This document shows, one piece after another, positions 29,023-39,693 of a DNA stretch of 41,299 bases (positions within the stretch are counted from its first letter, which is position 1; the number at the start of each line of letters is the position of its first letter). The stretch covers positions 2,913 to 44,211 of the forward strand of contig JAHDEB010000007.1 in NCBI GenBank assembly GCA_020629055.1. The letters are read 5' to 3'. The position numbers were made by a program, and so were the translations under genes. The stretch comes from Chloroflexota bacterium (GTDB lineage: Bacteria > Chloroflexota > Anaerolineae > Promineifilales > Promineifilaceae). A model generated the notes under the pieces. It ran no database searches, was not told the origin of the DNA, and was given only the letters and a program-made list of their open reading frames with translations.

Positions 29023-30363
29023 TTAGCCATTTAGCGCGGTCAAACTAGGCTGATGGGTAGGGTTCCACCATAATGCATCTCGAAAAGATTTTTGGGCTGC
29101 AGCTTCATCGCCTAAAGCCCGATGGGCAACCCCTTTCCAATAATGGATCTCTTCACCAGGCCCCCCTGAATCGATCGTTGCGTCAGCCAACTCAATTAAA
29201 TCGTCATAGCGACCAACGGCCGCATACGTCTCAAATATCCCAAAGCTGTACCAAAACATTCGCCAAGGTAAGCCGATGCCCCGAGCTTGATCATAAGCCT
29301 GCGCAGCCTGCTCATACCGGCCGTCTTGCAGCAGTAAATCCCCCATCGTGTGCCAAACAAATGGATTTTTGTCATCAACCTGCAGTCGCTCGGAATAGTC
29401 CAATAACGCTTTAGCATGATTGATTTCTGGGTCTAATTCTTCACCAATAATCGCCTGCACAAGCTCCGCTTCTTCTGGTTCGTAAATTAAGATGAAAATG
29501 TTATCGAACACCAGCCAATGATCAATAAATTTTTGATGATCGACGCGAATGCCGGAATAGGGTGACGTCACACCGGTCGACACGTAAGAATCGGAAACGA
29601 TCCATTCAGAAGTTTCTGCATCATACCCGGTTAAAAACCGATAGTGCCCCATGCCATCGTCAGGATCTTCCTCTAACCAAGTTTGTAACATCACAGGGAA
29701 GTCATTGCTGAGCAAAATTCTCAGCGTTTCAGGGGATCCATTCATCAATGGGGTAACAATTAAGTCAGGGAAGCGACTTTCCACATAAGAGACAATCTCT
29801 TCTACCCGGACATTTTTATCTTTTTCATTCGGTTTTAATTGACTTGCAGTTTCTTCCTGAGTGACTCTTTTATTTAAATAGCTTAAATAGGTCGCAATCG
29901 TAGCTGGGCCACAGTTGTTCCAAGTTTGCCAGTTATGCTGATAGCCGGTCAGGTTCACAAAAGATAAAGCGGGTGTATAGATTGGTACAGGAGTAGCTGT
30001 CGGCTCTAAAGTCGGCGTCGGGGTTTCGGTTGCGGCCTGAGTTGCAGCTAAAGTCGGTTCACTCTCAACAGTTGGTAGCGGCATCGGGGTGTCCGTTCCA
30101 CGAACGACAACAGGGGTTGGCAAGATTGTTGCGGGTGCTAAATCAAGCTCCGCTGCAAAATCAGCGGCATTTACCTCTACTTCGGGAACAAACGTTGGAA
30201 CAACTACAGGCTCGTTCGGTGTCAAACTGGCCAATTCAGATTGAACCCTGCTCGTCAAAGCCGCCACAGATCCGTATCGGTAAACGCCATAGCCGAATAG
30301 AGCAACCACCCCCACAATTCCGATAAGGGCTAAAGTCAACAAAAATGAAATATTTTTCTTCAT
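29023..30363 (-). CDS. C39-like (Peptidase_C39_2) cysteine peptidase with TPR region, membrane-anchored
   Basis: N-terminal TM, P/T-rich linker, YQHNWQTWNNCGPATIATYLSYL, GHYRFLTGYD, C-terminal TPRs. Confidence 0.88.
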   Translation of the reverse strand: MKKNISFLLTLALIGIVGVVALFGYGVYRYGSVAALTSRVQSELASLTPNEPVVVPTFVPEVEVNAADFAAELDLAPATILPTPVVVRGTDTPMPLPTVESEPTLAATQAATETPTPTLEPTATPVPIYTPALSFVNLTGYQHNWQTWNNCGPATIATYLSYLNKRVTQEETASQLKPNEKDKNVRVEEIVSYVESRFPDLIVTPLMNGSPETLRILLSNDFPVMLQTWLEEDPDDGMGHYRFLTGYDAETSEWIVSDSYVSTGVTSPYSGIRVDHQKFIDHWLVFDNIFILIYEPEEAELVQAIIGEELDPEINHAKALLDYSERLQVDDKNPFVWHTMGDLLLQDGRYEQAAQAYDQARGIGLPWRMFWYSFGIFETYAAVGRYDDLIELADATIDSGGPGEEIHYWKGVAHRALGDEAAAQKSFRDALWWNPTHQPSLTALNG

Positions 30364-30406
30364 ATCAAATTCTCGATGATTTCTTTCAATTGGATATAAT
30401 CAACCT

Positions 30407-31312
30407 GTGAAGTTTTTTTACTATGCGCATCACGGTTTCCCACTCCCAAGCCATCATCGGTTTCCACAAGAAAAGTATACCTTGCTGCAAAAGCGGTTGG
30501 AAGAGTCTGAGGACTTTCCTAACTTAGAGATGATTCCTGCGCCAGAAGCGACGGAGGATCAGCTTCGTTTGGCACATTCGGCCGAATATATCGCCCAAAT
30601 TAGAGACGGCACATTGCCACCGAAATTAGAGCGAGAAATGGGGCTACCATGGTCCCCAGAGCTGGCGAAACGAGTGCGTCATACGGTGGGCGCAACAATT
30701 ATGGCCGGCCGTACGGCCCTTGATGAAGGAATTGCGTGTACCGGTGGTGGGGGTACCCATCACGCCCAATGGGACCGGCCGCAAGGTTATTGCTTATTTA
30801 ACGATGCGATAATCTGTAGCCGAATTTTACAACAAGAGCGTCTGGTTTCAGAGGTGCTCATTATCGATTGTGATGTTCATCAAGGAAATGGAACCGCGCT
30901 TATCGCTGGTGACGATCCTTCTATTTTTACGTTTTCGATTCATTGTGAAAAAAACTTCCCGGTGCGAAAGGCCAAAAGCGATCTAGACATCGGATTGCCG
31001 ATTGAGACAGGTGATAAGGTCTATTTAAATGCGCTTAAAGCGGGCATCGATCATATCCTAGACTCTTTTTCACCCGAATTTGTGATTTATCTTGCTGGGG
31101 CGGACCCGTTTATGGGTGACCGATTAGGCAAATTAAATTTATCCATGGACGGTTTAAAAGCACGTGATGAGTACATCTTAGACACCTGTATCAAAAACAG
31201 TTGGCCAACCGTTGTAACCCTCGCGGGTGGATATGGACGAGATATCAATGAAACTGTAAATGTCTATTTCCAGACCGTGAAAATTGCGGGAATGAAGCAA
31301 GCTCAATTTTAA
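30407..31312 (+). CDS. Histone deacetylase family protein (acetoin utilisation/HDAC-like)
   Basis: GGGTHHAQWDRPQGYCLFNDAI, VLIIDCDVHQGNGTA, YLAGADPFMGDRLG, TLAGGYG. Confidence 0.92.
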   Translation: MKFFYYAHHGFPLPSHHRFPQEKYTLLQKRLEESEDFPNLEMIPAPEATEDQLRLAHSAEYIAQIRDGTLPPKLEREMGLPWSPELAKRVRHTVGATIMAGRTALDEGIACTGGGGTHHAQWDRPQGYCLFNDAIICSRILQQERLVSEVLIIDCDVHQGNGTALIAGDDPSIFTFSIHCEKNFPVRKAKSDLDIGLPIETGDKVYLNALKAGIDHILDSFSPEFVIYLAGADPFMGDRLGKLNLSMDGLKARDEYILDTCIKNSWPTVVTLAGGYGRDINETVNVYFQTVKIAGMKQAQF

Positions 31313-31480
31313 GAGAAGACGATTTTAATTATGGTTTAAAGGAATTAGGAAGAATAGCCCCATCATATTTTGCAAAAAACGGTGTAAACTAGAATACAGA
31401 TTAAGATGGGATTAAGTTACGCCAACAAAAACCGTTTTCCTCTTAAGCTAAAAAAAATAGCAAGTGACTACTAACCGATT

Positions 31481-32971
31481 ATGGATTACATCAGTCAAGT
31501 ACTCATCGTTGATGACCAAGCGCTTATGCGCAATCATATGTACCGTCTCCTGAAGGGAGAAGGTTATGACCTTCATTTTGCTGACAATGGTGTTGAAGCA
31601 TTGGATAAGATCTTCCAGCTCAAACCAGATTTAGTTCTGCTTGATGTAAGGATGCCAGGTCTGAATGGGTTTGACGTTTGCCGCAAAGTGCGTGCAAATC
31701 CACCTACGGCCGATATACCCATCATCATGGTAACAGCCTTTGACGATCGGGCCGCACGTATTCGAGGAATCGAAGCAGGGGCAGATGATTTTATTCCAAA
31801 ACCTTATGACACCTTAGAGCTTCAGGCTCGGGTGCGTACAATAACACGTTTAAACCGGTATCGTCGCCTGCTCGAAGAAAAGGCGAAGTTCCAATTGGTG
31901 GCTGATCTCTCTGAAAATGGCTATCTGCTGATTCAGGATGATGGTAAATGTAAATTTGCGAATCATCAGGCTAGGCTTTATATGGGGCTCCCGGTCGATA
32001 TGGATCACATCATCGAAGATTCATTTCTCGATATTGTCTCACCCAGATATCAGCTAGAACCGGAAAACGCTTGGGCCACTTGGCCAGATTGGGCCCCAGA
32101 CAGTGAGACGAGATATCTTCTGCGGCCGGAAACGAAAGAAAGGCCCGCACTTTGGCTACAAGTAGAATCGCTTGATCGCCTTGTATCTGACGAAGAAATG
32201 GTTTGGATGGTCAGTATCAAGGATGTCACGAGCCAGATTGTTGCTAGGCAAGACATGTGGAAGTTTCAGCGGGCCGTTCACCATAAAATGCGCACCCCGC
32301 TTATCGGGATGTACAGCGGCATTCAATTTTTAGCTGCATACAATGGTGACATTCCTACAGAAGAGATGCAGGACTTACTCGACACCGCCATGCGACATGG
32401 TGACCGGCTAAAAAACGCAATCGAAGATGTGCTCCAATTTGTAGATTCTCCCAATCTTTCTCAGCCAGGTGAAACATTTGCACTTAATGAGCTGCCGAAC
32501 TTGGCCACCAGTCTTGGTTCTTCTTTAGAAGTTGACAATATCAACATCGGACACATCAATGGTGCAGGACCGGCCGAGCTTTCACTTTCTAAAAAATCGC
32601 TAGAAGTGATTTTGGGAGAGTTAATAGATAACTCACGGAAATTTCATCCGGAGCAAAACCCACGTATCGACATTGATGCCACGTTAATCGATCAAGGGAA
32701 GCAAATCAAACTAACCTTTAAAGATAACGGATCGAAACTAGAGCCGGAAGAATTGAAATATATTTGTCAGCCCTATTATCAATCTGAAGCCCGATTCACC
32801 GGGGAAGTCCAAGGAATTGGTCTAGGGTTAGCAACCGTTGCATCTGTCCTTTGGAGCGTGGGTGGGAATTTCAAGATAGAGAACAGGGATGATGGGGAAA
32901 ATGGCCTGGAGGCCAGTATGCTCATCCCGTTAGTTAGTCGGTTGCCAGGGCAAAATCAAAGTTTTCCGTAA
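31481..32971 (+). CDS. REC - PAS-like - histidine kinase hybrid
   Basis: REC (VLIVDDQALMRNH...LVLLDVRMPG), H-box HHKMRTPLIG, HATPase ILGELIDNSRKFHPEQ, GIGLGLATV. Confidence 0.92.
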   Translation: MDYISQVLIVDDQALMRNHMYRLLKGEGYDLHFADNGVEALDKIFQLKPDLVLLDVRMPGLNGFDVCRKVRANPPTADIPIIMVTAFDDRAARIRGIEAGADDFIPKPYDTLELQARVRTITRLNRYRRLLEEKAKFQLVADLSENGYLLIQDDGKCKFANHQARLYMGLPVDMDHIIEDSFLDIVSPRYQLEPENAWATWPDWAPDSETRYLLRPETKERPALWLQVESLDRLVSDEEMVWMVSIKDVTSQIVARQDMWKFQRAVHHKMRTPLIGMYSGIQFLAAYNGDIPTEEMQDLLDTAMRHGDRLKNAIEDVLQFVDSPNLSQPGETFALNELPNLATSLGSSLEVDNINIGHINGAGPAELSLSKKSLEVILGELIDNSRKFHPEQNPRIDIDATLIDQGKQIKLTFKDNGSKLEPEELKYICQPYYQSEARFTGEVQGIGLGLATVASVLWSVGGNFKIENRDDGENGLEASMLIPLVSRLPGQNQSFP

Positions 32972-33146
32972 ATAAAAATCGGGTCAATTGATAACTGATA
33001 TCAACTATTAACAAACTAAGACTGGGATATTCTGCTGAAAAACCCCAGTCACTGATCAATTCGTTTTACATCATACCAGTCCGCTAACCCTAATATAGGA
33101 CAGGGATCCTAAGCTCAATTAAGTCTACAAACCAATCGAGGACAGA

Positions 33147-33665
33147 CTACCCCATCTCTTTTCTTCGTGTTCTGATTCCAAAATATATTAATGTAAAAAA
33201 TAGAAGTGTTGCTCCACTCATTAACGCAATAAATCGATTCATGTTGCCTGGGGAAAGATCTTCGGCCGCTCGGCTTTCCAGAACTGCTGAATCAGTGTTC
33301 TCCGGGTTCACAAAAAGCATAGCTTTATCCCCTTTTTTTGTTGACTCATAGACATTTTTCGGAACCTCAACGTAAGTATAAGCGCGATCTTTAACAAGAT
33401 TATCACTTAAATCTGCTGGGTCGTCATAATAGTAAATGAGCTCATAAATCGTAACTACTCTACTCAAATTACGAAGATTGGAGCCGTTTATTCTAGTTTC
33501 AGTCCGTGTCCGCTTATCAGATAGCTTCCCTTCCAGCGTAATCCCATTTTCCTTCCACTCAAGCATCTCATTTCGATTGGTTACAAAATTACCAACAGCC
33601 AAAAACATCGCAAACGCGAGCAGCACTGCAAAAGCGATCCAGTTCATCCAGTTCTTTTGATTCAT
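33147..33665 (-). CDS. DUF3592-like membrane protein
   Basis: Two TM segments flanking a beta-rich region (GITLEGKLSDKRT...YTYVEVPKNVYESTKKGDKAMLFVNPEN). Confidence 0.7.
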   Translation of the reverse strand: MNQKNWMNWIAFAVLLAFAMFLAVGNFVTNRNEMLEWKENGITLEGKLSDKRTRTETRINGSNLRNLSRVVTIYELIYYYDDPADLSDNLVKDRAYTYVEVPKNVYESTKKGDKAMLFVNPENTDSAVLESRAAEDLSPGNMNRFIALMSGATLLFFTLIYFGIRTRRKEMG

Positions 33666-33808
33666 TATTATCCTTCTGAGTTTAGAGATTATAGAAAGTT
33701 CTCTTTTTAAACTTAAAAATAATAATGTTCAATACGGCAAACCAGAAAATATGTTTCATGTATTTTCTATAGGATTTTCTGCGCCAAAAAGCCTGATTAA
33801 AATGCCTG

Positions 33809-34876
33809 CTAGCCAACCATTTCGATTGGAATAAAGCTAGAGTCATTCATGAGTGTCATGACACTGACCCTTGCAGCAACCTTGCTGGCTACATCAGCAA
33901 ACGCTTTGGCTGCGGCCGAGTCTGGGTAAGCGGTGACAATAGGGTTACCGGAGTCACCACCTACACGCACGTTTGCCTCCATAGGGATTGAGCCAAAATA
34001 TTCAGTTTCATTTTGTTCAGCTAAGATTTGCCCCGCACCCGTACCGAAAAATTCGCCTGACATATTTTCTACGACGCCTAAAATTGGCACTTTGAGCGTT
34101 TCGAACGTTTTAAGCCCACGCAAAGCATCAGTTGCGGCTACAGCCATAGGCTGGGTCACAATAACAGCTCCTGAAAGAGGCAATGTTTGCGCAAGAGATA
34201 GTTGAGCGTCACCGGTACCAGGTGGCAAGTCGATAATGAGATAGTCTAGTGGACCCCACAAAACATCGACCAGTAGCTGACGGATAGCACTATGCAACAT
34301 TGGGCCACGCCAAATCATCGGCTTCTCTGGGTCTGACAAAAATGCCATCGAAATAAACTTAACACCGTGAGACTCAGCCGGAATAAGTTTCTTATTTTGA
34401 GGCGGTGGCATTTTGGGTTGCCCCATCATCATTGGGATGTTTGGCCCAAGAATATCGGCGTCTAGCAAACCAACAGAAGCACCTGATTTCGCCAAAGAAA
34501 TCGCCAAGTTAACAGACACGGTGCTTTTACCCACACCACCTTTACCGGATGCGATCGCAATTGCGTGGCCAAAGTTCTGGCCTAGTTGATCCCGAATGCG
34601 TTGGTTCTCTGGCACATTGGCATCCCAATTAATCGTAATTTCACCGATATTTTGCACATGTGCTAATGCTGCCCGGCAATCCCCGTCCATTTTACCTTTT
34701 AGGGGGCAAGCAGGAGTCGTCAACATAATCGTAAATGTGACATCATTTCCGCTGATTTCTAATTCGCGAATCATGTTTAACGAGACGAGATCACGATGCA
34801 ATTCTGGCTCAATAACAGTCGACAACGCTTGCATTACGACTTCTTCTGTTATTCCGCTTTTCTTTTTTCCAAACAT
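33809..34876 (-). CDS. Mrp/NBP35-family (ApbC-like) P-loop ATPase
   Basis: N-terminal MIP18/DUF59 domain; IASGKGGVGKSTVSVNLA; LLDADILGPNIPMMMG; YLIIDLPPGTGDAQL. Confidence 0.93.
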   Translation of the reverse strand: MFGKKKSGITEEVVMQALSTVIEPELHRDLVSLNMIRELEISGNDVTFTIMLTTPACPLKGKMDGDCRAALAHVQNIGEITINWDANVPENQRIRDQLGQNFGHAIAIASGKGGVGKSTVSVNLAISLAKSGASVGLLDADILGPNIPMMMGQPKMPPPQNKKLIPAESHGVKFISMAFLSDPEKPMIWRGPMLHSAIRQLLVDVLWGPLDYLIIDLPPGTGDAQLSLAQTLPLSGAVIVTQPMAVAATDALRGLKTFETLKVPILGVVENMSGEFFGTGAGQILAEQNETEYFGSIPMEANVRVGGDSGNPIVTAYPDSAAAKAFADVASKVAARVSVMTLMNDSSFIPIEMVG

Positions 34877-35343
34877 TTTATTTTCCCCGCAGGTATATCT
34901 TTTAGGATTTCAAGTTTTAACAAGTATACCACTCGCTATTTTCGTTCTATTTGGGTGACAAATCGGAAAACCAAATTATCAACTTACTTTAGGATTTTAG
35001 CTTACTAAATATTTTAGGGTGAATGGTGTTACGCTTCATTTACTAATTGATTTTCTTTTATGCAACAAGCTCTGGAATAGACTATCCATTAAAATGTCTA
35101 TCTTGTGTTAAAAAACTCGATTTTCGCTTGGTTAGATTGCTTACAACTTGAGTGCTAAATCTCAGCGATTAATCCTCTTAGGACCCTATTTCAGTACCTT
35201 AATACTGGACCTAATATCCTATTCACACTCGAGAGGATTGACCATATACTTCTATCATCAGTTAGTTAACTAAACAAAACGAGCTGACCAAACATAATTC
35301 ATATTTATTTAGACAGTCCTCCTTTTTTTCCTCTTCCTTCAAG

Positions 35344-35376
35344 ACGCCCCACGCTCGTGGGGCGTTTTGATTTTCC
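35344..35376 (+). terminator. Strong rho-independent terminator with no annotated plus-strand gene upstream
   Basis: ACGCCCCAC-GCTC-GTGGGGCGT stem then TTTGATTTT on the plus strand. Confidence 0.75.
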
Positions 35377-35422
35377 TACTAGTCGTCTACGCTCCCAAAA
35401 TACAGCTCAATTTAATAAAATT

Positions 35423-35971
35423 TCATTGCTCCCGCTTCAACATAAAAAAGTAAAATCGATCTTGCCCCTTAAAGTCCATCAACCCCATTAGGGTGCCATC
35501 TTCAAATTTTCTGAAATGATCGTGGATGGGCAGGCGATCATAGATCATCGTTGCGCTCGTTTTTCCGCGAAAGTTAATCATACGTATTCTGGCATGGCTT
35601 TTTTGCGTTTGCACGAGGCGAGTTACAATTCCATTGATAGGTTTCATGAAAGGTTTTTTGAACAATGGCACCCTTAAACCCAAATTCATGAGAAACAGCA
35701 GGGGTATTGTGCTATAGGTTTGACCGTTTCGGCCGGATAATATCAGTGGATGTACATGATCCGCATCAATAAAGTGCTTCCCATGCCAATTCGATGCTTC
35801 TAATAATCCATCCATCGGATGCTGAGTTGGAATTTCTGCCCCCACCCACCTTCCAATCATCGACTCAAGTGTTATGGGCGCTAAACCATCAAAAAGCTTG
35901 AGCGCTTTATCGGTGGTGATACCGGTTTTTAGATCATCAGGGCTCAAACTAATCGTCATTTGGTTATTCAT
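35423..35971 (-). CDS. GXWXG / DUF4334 domain-containing protein
   Basis: LFDGLAPITLESMIGRWVGAEIPTQHPMDGLLEASNWHGKHFIDADHVHPLIL; C-terminal MIYDRLPIHDHFRKFEDGTLMGLMDFKG...YFFMLKRE. Confidence 0.85.
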   Translation of the reverse strand: MNNQMTISLSPDDLKTGITTDKALKLFDGLAPITLESMIGRWVGAEIPTQHPMDGLLEASNWHGKHFIDADHVHPLILSGRNGQTYSTIPLLFLMNLGLRVPLFKKPFMKPINGIVTRLVQTQKSHARIRMINFRGKTSATMIYDRLPIHDHFRKFEDGTLMGLMDFKGQDRFYFFMLKREQ

Positions 35972-36317
35972 AAACTTTTCTATATCCTACTTACCCTTTG
36001 TATTTAGGATCAACTTTCTTGATTAACGCGAAAGTGTCGGGCAACTATGCATTACGCCTCAACACTTCAATCTAAAATCTAACCCCTATAATGTCTTGAA
36101 TCTTGCATAATCTTCACGTTAGGTTTAGCAGCTAATTCTGGCCTGAACCCCTGTTTTTGAGAATGACGTTGCCTTAACTATTTTTGCCCGTCGAAATTCC
36201 TATCAAATGACATTTAACAAAACTGTAGGTTAGAATAGTAGTATCTTAAACAGAAAGTGATGACAAGCAAGTATCCGATCAACACCCGCTAAATATCCCG
36301 ACAACCTAGCTAATGAT

Positions 36318-37793
36318 ATGGCTTCTAAAATGACTCCAGCACCAAGAAAAAAGGGAAAAGAAATAAACTCACAGTCACGCAGGCGATTTCTAAAGACGGT
36401 CGCGGCCCTTATCGCCTCCCCAATGGGTCGGGCAGTCGCTCCGCTACCAAACATTCCCCCTTCAAGCCGTCTACATCTTTCTCCAACCCAACAACGTGGA
36501 AATACCGTTCTCTATATGTGGTCAGGCGCATTGACCTCAACATCGGCAAAAGTAAAAGCCAGTCTAGCAAACAATATCCCGATCCATTTAATTGTGCAGG
36601 CGGAAAATCGACGAGAGACCAAAGCGATCAAAGTGGATCCAGCATATAAAGATAGTCACTTTCTCGCATCTTTTGATATTAAAGATCTAAAACCGAATAC
36701 AAAGTATGAATATTATGTGGCCGCGGTAGACGGTTCAGAAGTCGATGGGCCGATCGGCCATTTTAAGACGGCTCATGAAGGGTTTGGTAGTTTTAAAATC
36801 GCATTTGGGAACTGCTGTGATTCAGGAACGCAAAGCGGCATATTTATCGATATTGCTAAGCGAAATCCTTTGTTTTTTATACAAATTGGGGACCTGCACT
36901 ATGAAAACATTACCGAAAATGATTCAGATAAATTCCGATCCGCATATGGGAAAGTTCTAAAATCAACACCGCAGGGGGAGATGTATCTCACTTGCCCAAG
37001 TGTTTACATTTGGGACGATCATGACTTCGGGGGGGACAATTCCGACAAATATTCTAAAGCGGCAAAAGCTGCACAATTGGCTTATCGGGAATGTGTCCCG
37101 CACCACGCGCTATCGCGAAAATATTCAGGGGCGATCTATCATTCTTTTACGATCGGCCGGGTGAAATTTATCGTCTCTGATTGCCGGTCTGTAAAATCAC
37201 CAGCGTTCTACAATGATGACCATCGCAAATCGATGCTCGGCTCTGCACAGAAAGCGTGGCTGAAATCTGAATTTCTAAAGGGTAAAAAACAACATAGCCT
37301 CATCGTTTGGGTTAACCCGTTGCCTTGGATTAGTGGTAGCGACAACGACACATGGGCCGGTTACTCGGCCGAACGGCATGAGATCGCAACCTTTATCGAA
37401 GACAATCAAATCAACAATTTGGTCATGTTAGGGGGAGATGCGCATGTGTTAGCGATGGATGACGGAGAAAACAATCGATATGGGGCCAAACATCGCAAAC
37501 TGTTCCCCATCTGTCATGCGGGTCCATTAGATTCGATACCCAAAAGCCGTGGCGGCCCTTATGGCCAAATCGCGGATCTCAACAATGGGCACTATGGCAC
37601 AATGGAGGTTATTGACGATGAAACAGGCGTTCGTGTGCTATGGAAAGGGTATCACTTCGATAAAGACAGCACACCAAGTCGGTCCGCATCAGGCTCGCAG
37701 ATCATGTCACTTGACCTGCAATTTCCGGCCGCCCTGAACTTAGACCCGATTCTCGATCATGAGCTGTATTTGCCCTTCGCCCCTGATGAATAA
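36318..37793 (+). CDS. Tat-exported PhoD-like metallophosphatase
   Basis: SQSRRRFLKTVAAL Tat signal; FGNCCDSGTQ, FIQIGDLHYENI, VYIWDDHDFGGDNSD, MLGGDAHVLAMDD. Confidence 0.92.
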   Translation: MASKMTPAPRKKGKEINSQSRRRFLKTVAALIASPMGRAVAPLPNIPPSSRLHLSPTQQRGNTVLYMWSGALTSTSAKVKASLANNIPIHLIVQAENRRETKAIKVDPAYKDSHFLASFDIKDLKPNTKYEYYVAAVDGSEVDGPIGHFKTAHEGFGSFKIAFGNCCDSGTQSGIFIDIAKRNPLFFIQIGDLHYENITENDSDKFRSAYGKVLKSTPQGEMYLTCPSVYIWDDHDFGGDNSDKYSKAAKAAQLAYRECVPHHALSRKYSGAIYHSFTIGRVKFIVSDCRSVKSPAFYNDDHRKSMLGSAQKAWLKSEFLKGKKQHSLIVWVNPLPWISGSDNDTWAGYSAERHEIATFIEDNQINNLVMLGGDAHVLAMDDGENNRYGAKHRKLFPICHAGPLDSIPKSRGGPYGQIADLNNGHYGTMEVIDDETGVRVLWKGYHFDKDSTPSRSASGSQIMSLDLQFPAALNLDPILDHELYLPFAPDE

Positions 37794-38283
37794 AAGCGAG
37801 ATAACAGCGATGCAAATCTTGTCTAATGCTTATTCGCCACACGATTTAAAAGACTAAAGCCGACCATCTTCCGTACCTCATAATTGCATTGTCAACAATA
37901 ACCTCGTTATCTTTTAAGGTTTCTAATTATTTATTGCAGAACGAAACGGCTGTTGATACATTTCATTTAAATGGGCAGGATTCCAAATTGATTCGCCCCC
38001 ATCTGCCCCATCAAAAAACACGCGGATGAAAAAAGCGGTCGTTTCATGAAGCTTCCTAAGTAAAAGCGGTACCCAAATTTTTAACAGATACAATTGCTAA
38101 ATGTGTTGCCGGCCATGAAAATCGCACCACTTCATCCTTATCACCAATTGGTTAACGCCCGCAATCCAATTTGCCTTAACTTTAAATATTTTATAACGCA
38201 CCTCATGGCTACACGCCGTATTCAATCAGGGTGCTAAAAATTAAACAATCGTCTTCATCTTCATTCTATTGTCAGGAGAAAAA

Positions 38284-39627
38284 ATGTTACGCATCAACAG
38301 GGTTTTATTTATAGGATTATCCGCTTCATTGGCACTCATCGCAGTGCTACTTTTAATGCAAGTCTCTGTGCTCCAGGCAAATTCGGCCCAAGCGCCTGCC
38401 CCCACATTTCGAATCAATGAAATAATGGCAGACAACGGGCAAGTCATAGAAAACCCTGGCTCGCCAGGTGATTATGACGATTGGATTGAACTATATAACG
38501 GCAGTTCTGATCCAGTTGACCTCATCGGCTATTATTTGACCGATGATTTGACTGATTTAACCAAGCACCAAATTACCGAAACCTTGATTGTCTCCCCTTC
38601 CTCTTACTTGTTACTGTTTGCCGATGGTAACCCGGAACTAGGGGCGATCCATTTAGACTTTAAGCTGAAAGCTTCAGGTGAAGCTGTAGGATTGGTTAGC
38701 CCAGATGGGACAACAATCCTTGACAGCGTCACGTTCCTCACTCAAACGACCGATGTTTCTATCGGCCGTGACAGTGCCGGGGATTGGATTACCTATACGG
38801 TACCCACGCCCAATCGATCAAATGAGGGGACTCCGCCTGTGATCGAGTCAGTTGTTCAGGCACCGACACAACCGATTTCATCTACACCAACATCCATCAC
38901 TGCAACGATTATTTCAGGGGATCTGCAACCCTTGACCGCAACGTTGATGTACCGGACAGACTCGGGCACATGGATGGCGCTACAGATGACAGAAACGATA
39001 TCTGATCAATATACATCAACGATCCCTGCGCAAAATACCGGCACCCTTGTTGACTACTATATTTTAGCCACCGGCAGTGATCTATTGACCGGCACTCACC
39101 CATTGGCAGCTCCGGCCGCTTTTGAGCAATATTATGTTGGCTATGAAGCGCCAACTCTAATCATTAACGAAATTGTGGCGGACAATGATTCCGGCCTTGA
39201 GGACCCTGATGAGCCAGGCTCTTATCCAGATTGGATCGAGATCCTGAATTCTGGTTCAACAGCGATTGATTTGACCGGAATGCAGTTAACCGACGATGCG
39301 GACGATATCAATCAATACCTATTCCCTGATGGGCTAATTTTAGAGGCGGGCGAACTGCTAATTTTATATGCAGACAACGATCCAGAAGAAGGGGATAGGC
39401 ATCTGCCCTTTAGCCTTTCAAAAAATGGAGAGTATGTTGGCCTATATGATAGCTCGGGCAAAGCCAGCAACTTGATTGATTCCGTCACGTTTGGTCCACT
39501 TGGGACAGATGTCGCTTATTTCCGCTGCTCAGACGGCGATCAAACTCAAATGATTTGGCAAACAGGGGCTCCATCCCCAGGTCTGTCAAATTACTGCCAT
39601 GCGATTTTCCTTCCTCTGGCTAGGTAA
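38284..39627 (+). CDS. Secreted protein with two lamin-tail domains (LTD)
   Basis: Signal peptide; FRINEIMADNGQ...DDWIELYNGSSDPVDLIGYYLTDD and LIINEIVADNDSGLEDPDEPGSYPDWIEILNSGSTAIDLTGMQLTDD; RBS caggag before ATG 38284. Confidence 0.92.
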   Translation: MLRINRVLFIGLSASLALIAVLLLMQVSVLQANSAQAPAPTFRINEIMADNGQVIENPGSPGDYDDWIELYNGSSDPVDLIGYYLTDDLTDLTKHQITETLIVSPSSYLLLFADGNPELGAIHLDFKLKASGEAVGLVSPDGTTILDSVTFLTQTTDVSIGRDSAGDWITYTVPTPNRSNEGTPPVIESVVQAPTQPISSTPTSITATIISGDLQPLTATLMYRTDSGTWMALQMTETISDQYTSTIPAQNTGTLVDYYILATGSDLLTGTHPLAAPAAFEQYYVGYEAPTLIINEIVADNDSGLEDPDEPGSYPDWIEILNSGSTAIDLTGMQLTDDADDINQYLFPDGLILEAGELLILYADNDPEEGDRHLPFSLSKNGEYVGLYDSSGKASNLIDSVTFGPLGTDVAYFRCSDGDQTQMIWQTGAPSPGLSNYCHAIFLPLAR

Positions 39628-39693
39628 GCGTTTGCTCTATAAAACCGACATATCGCTTTTTAATAAAGCTGCATTTCTGGGGAGAATTGCGAT

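Noticed and set aside
29073-29414. 113-aa plus-strand ORF opposite the C39 peptidase
   Set aside because: Antisense, basic low-complexity translation.
33021-33052. GACTGGG...CCCAGTC hairpin between the convergent hybrid kinase and DUF3592 genes
   Set aside because: Plausible weak terminator, but the stem is short, the loop long and there is no T-tract, so not listed as a feature.
37794-38283. About 490-bp intergenic region before the LTD gene as a hidden gene
   Set aside because: No ORF, strong hairpin or repeat found; composition looks like ordinary intergenic DNA.
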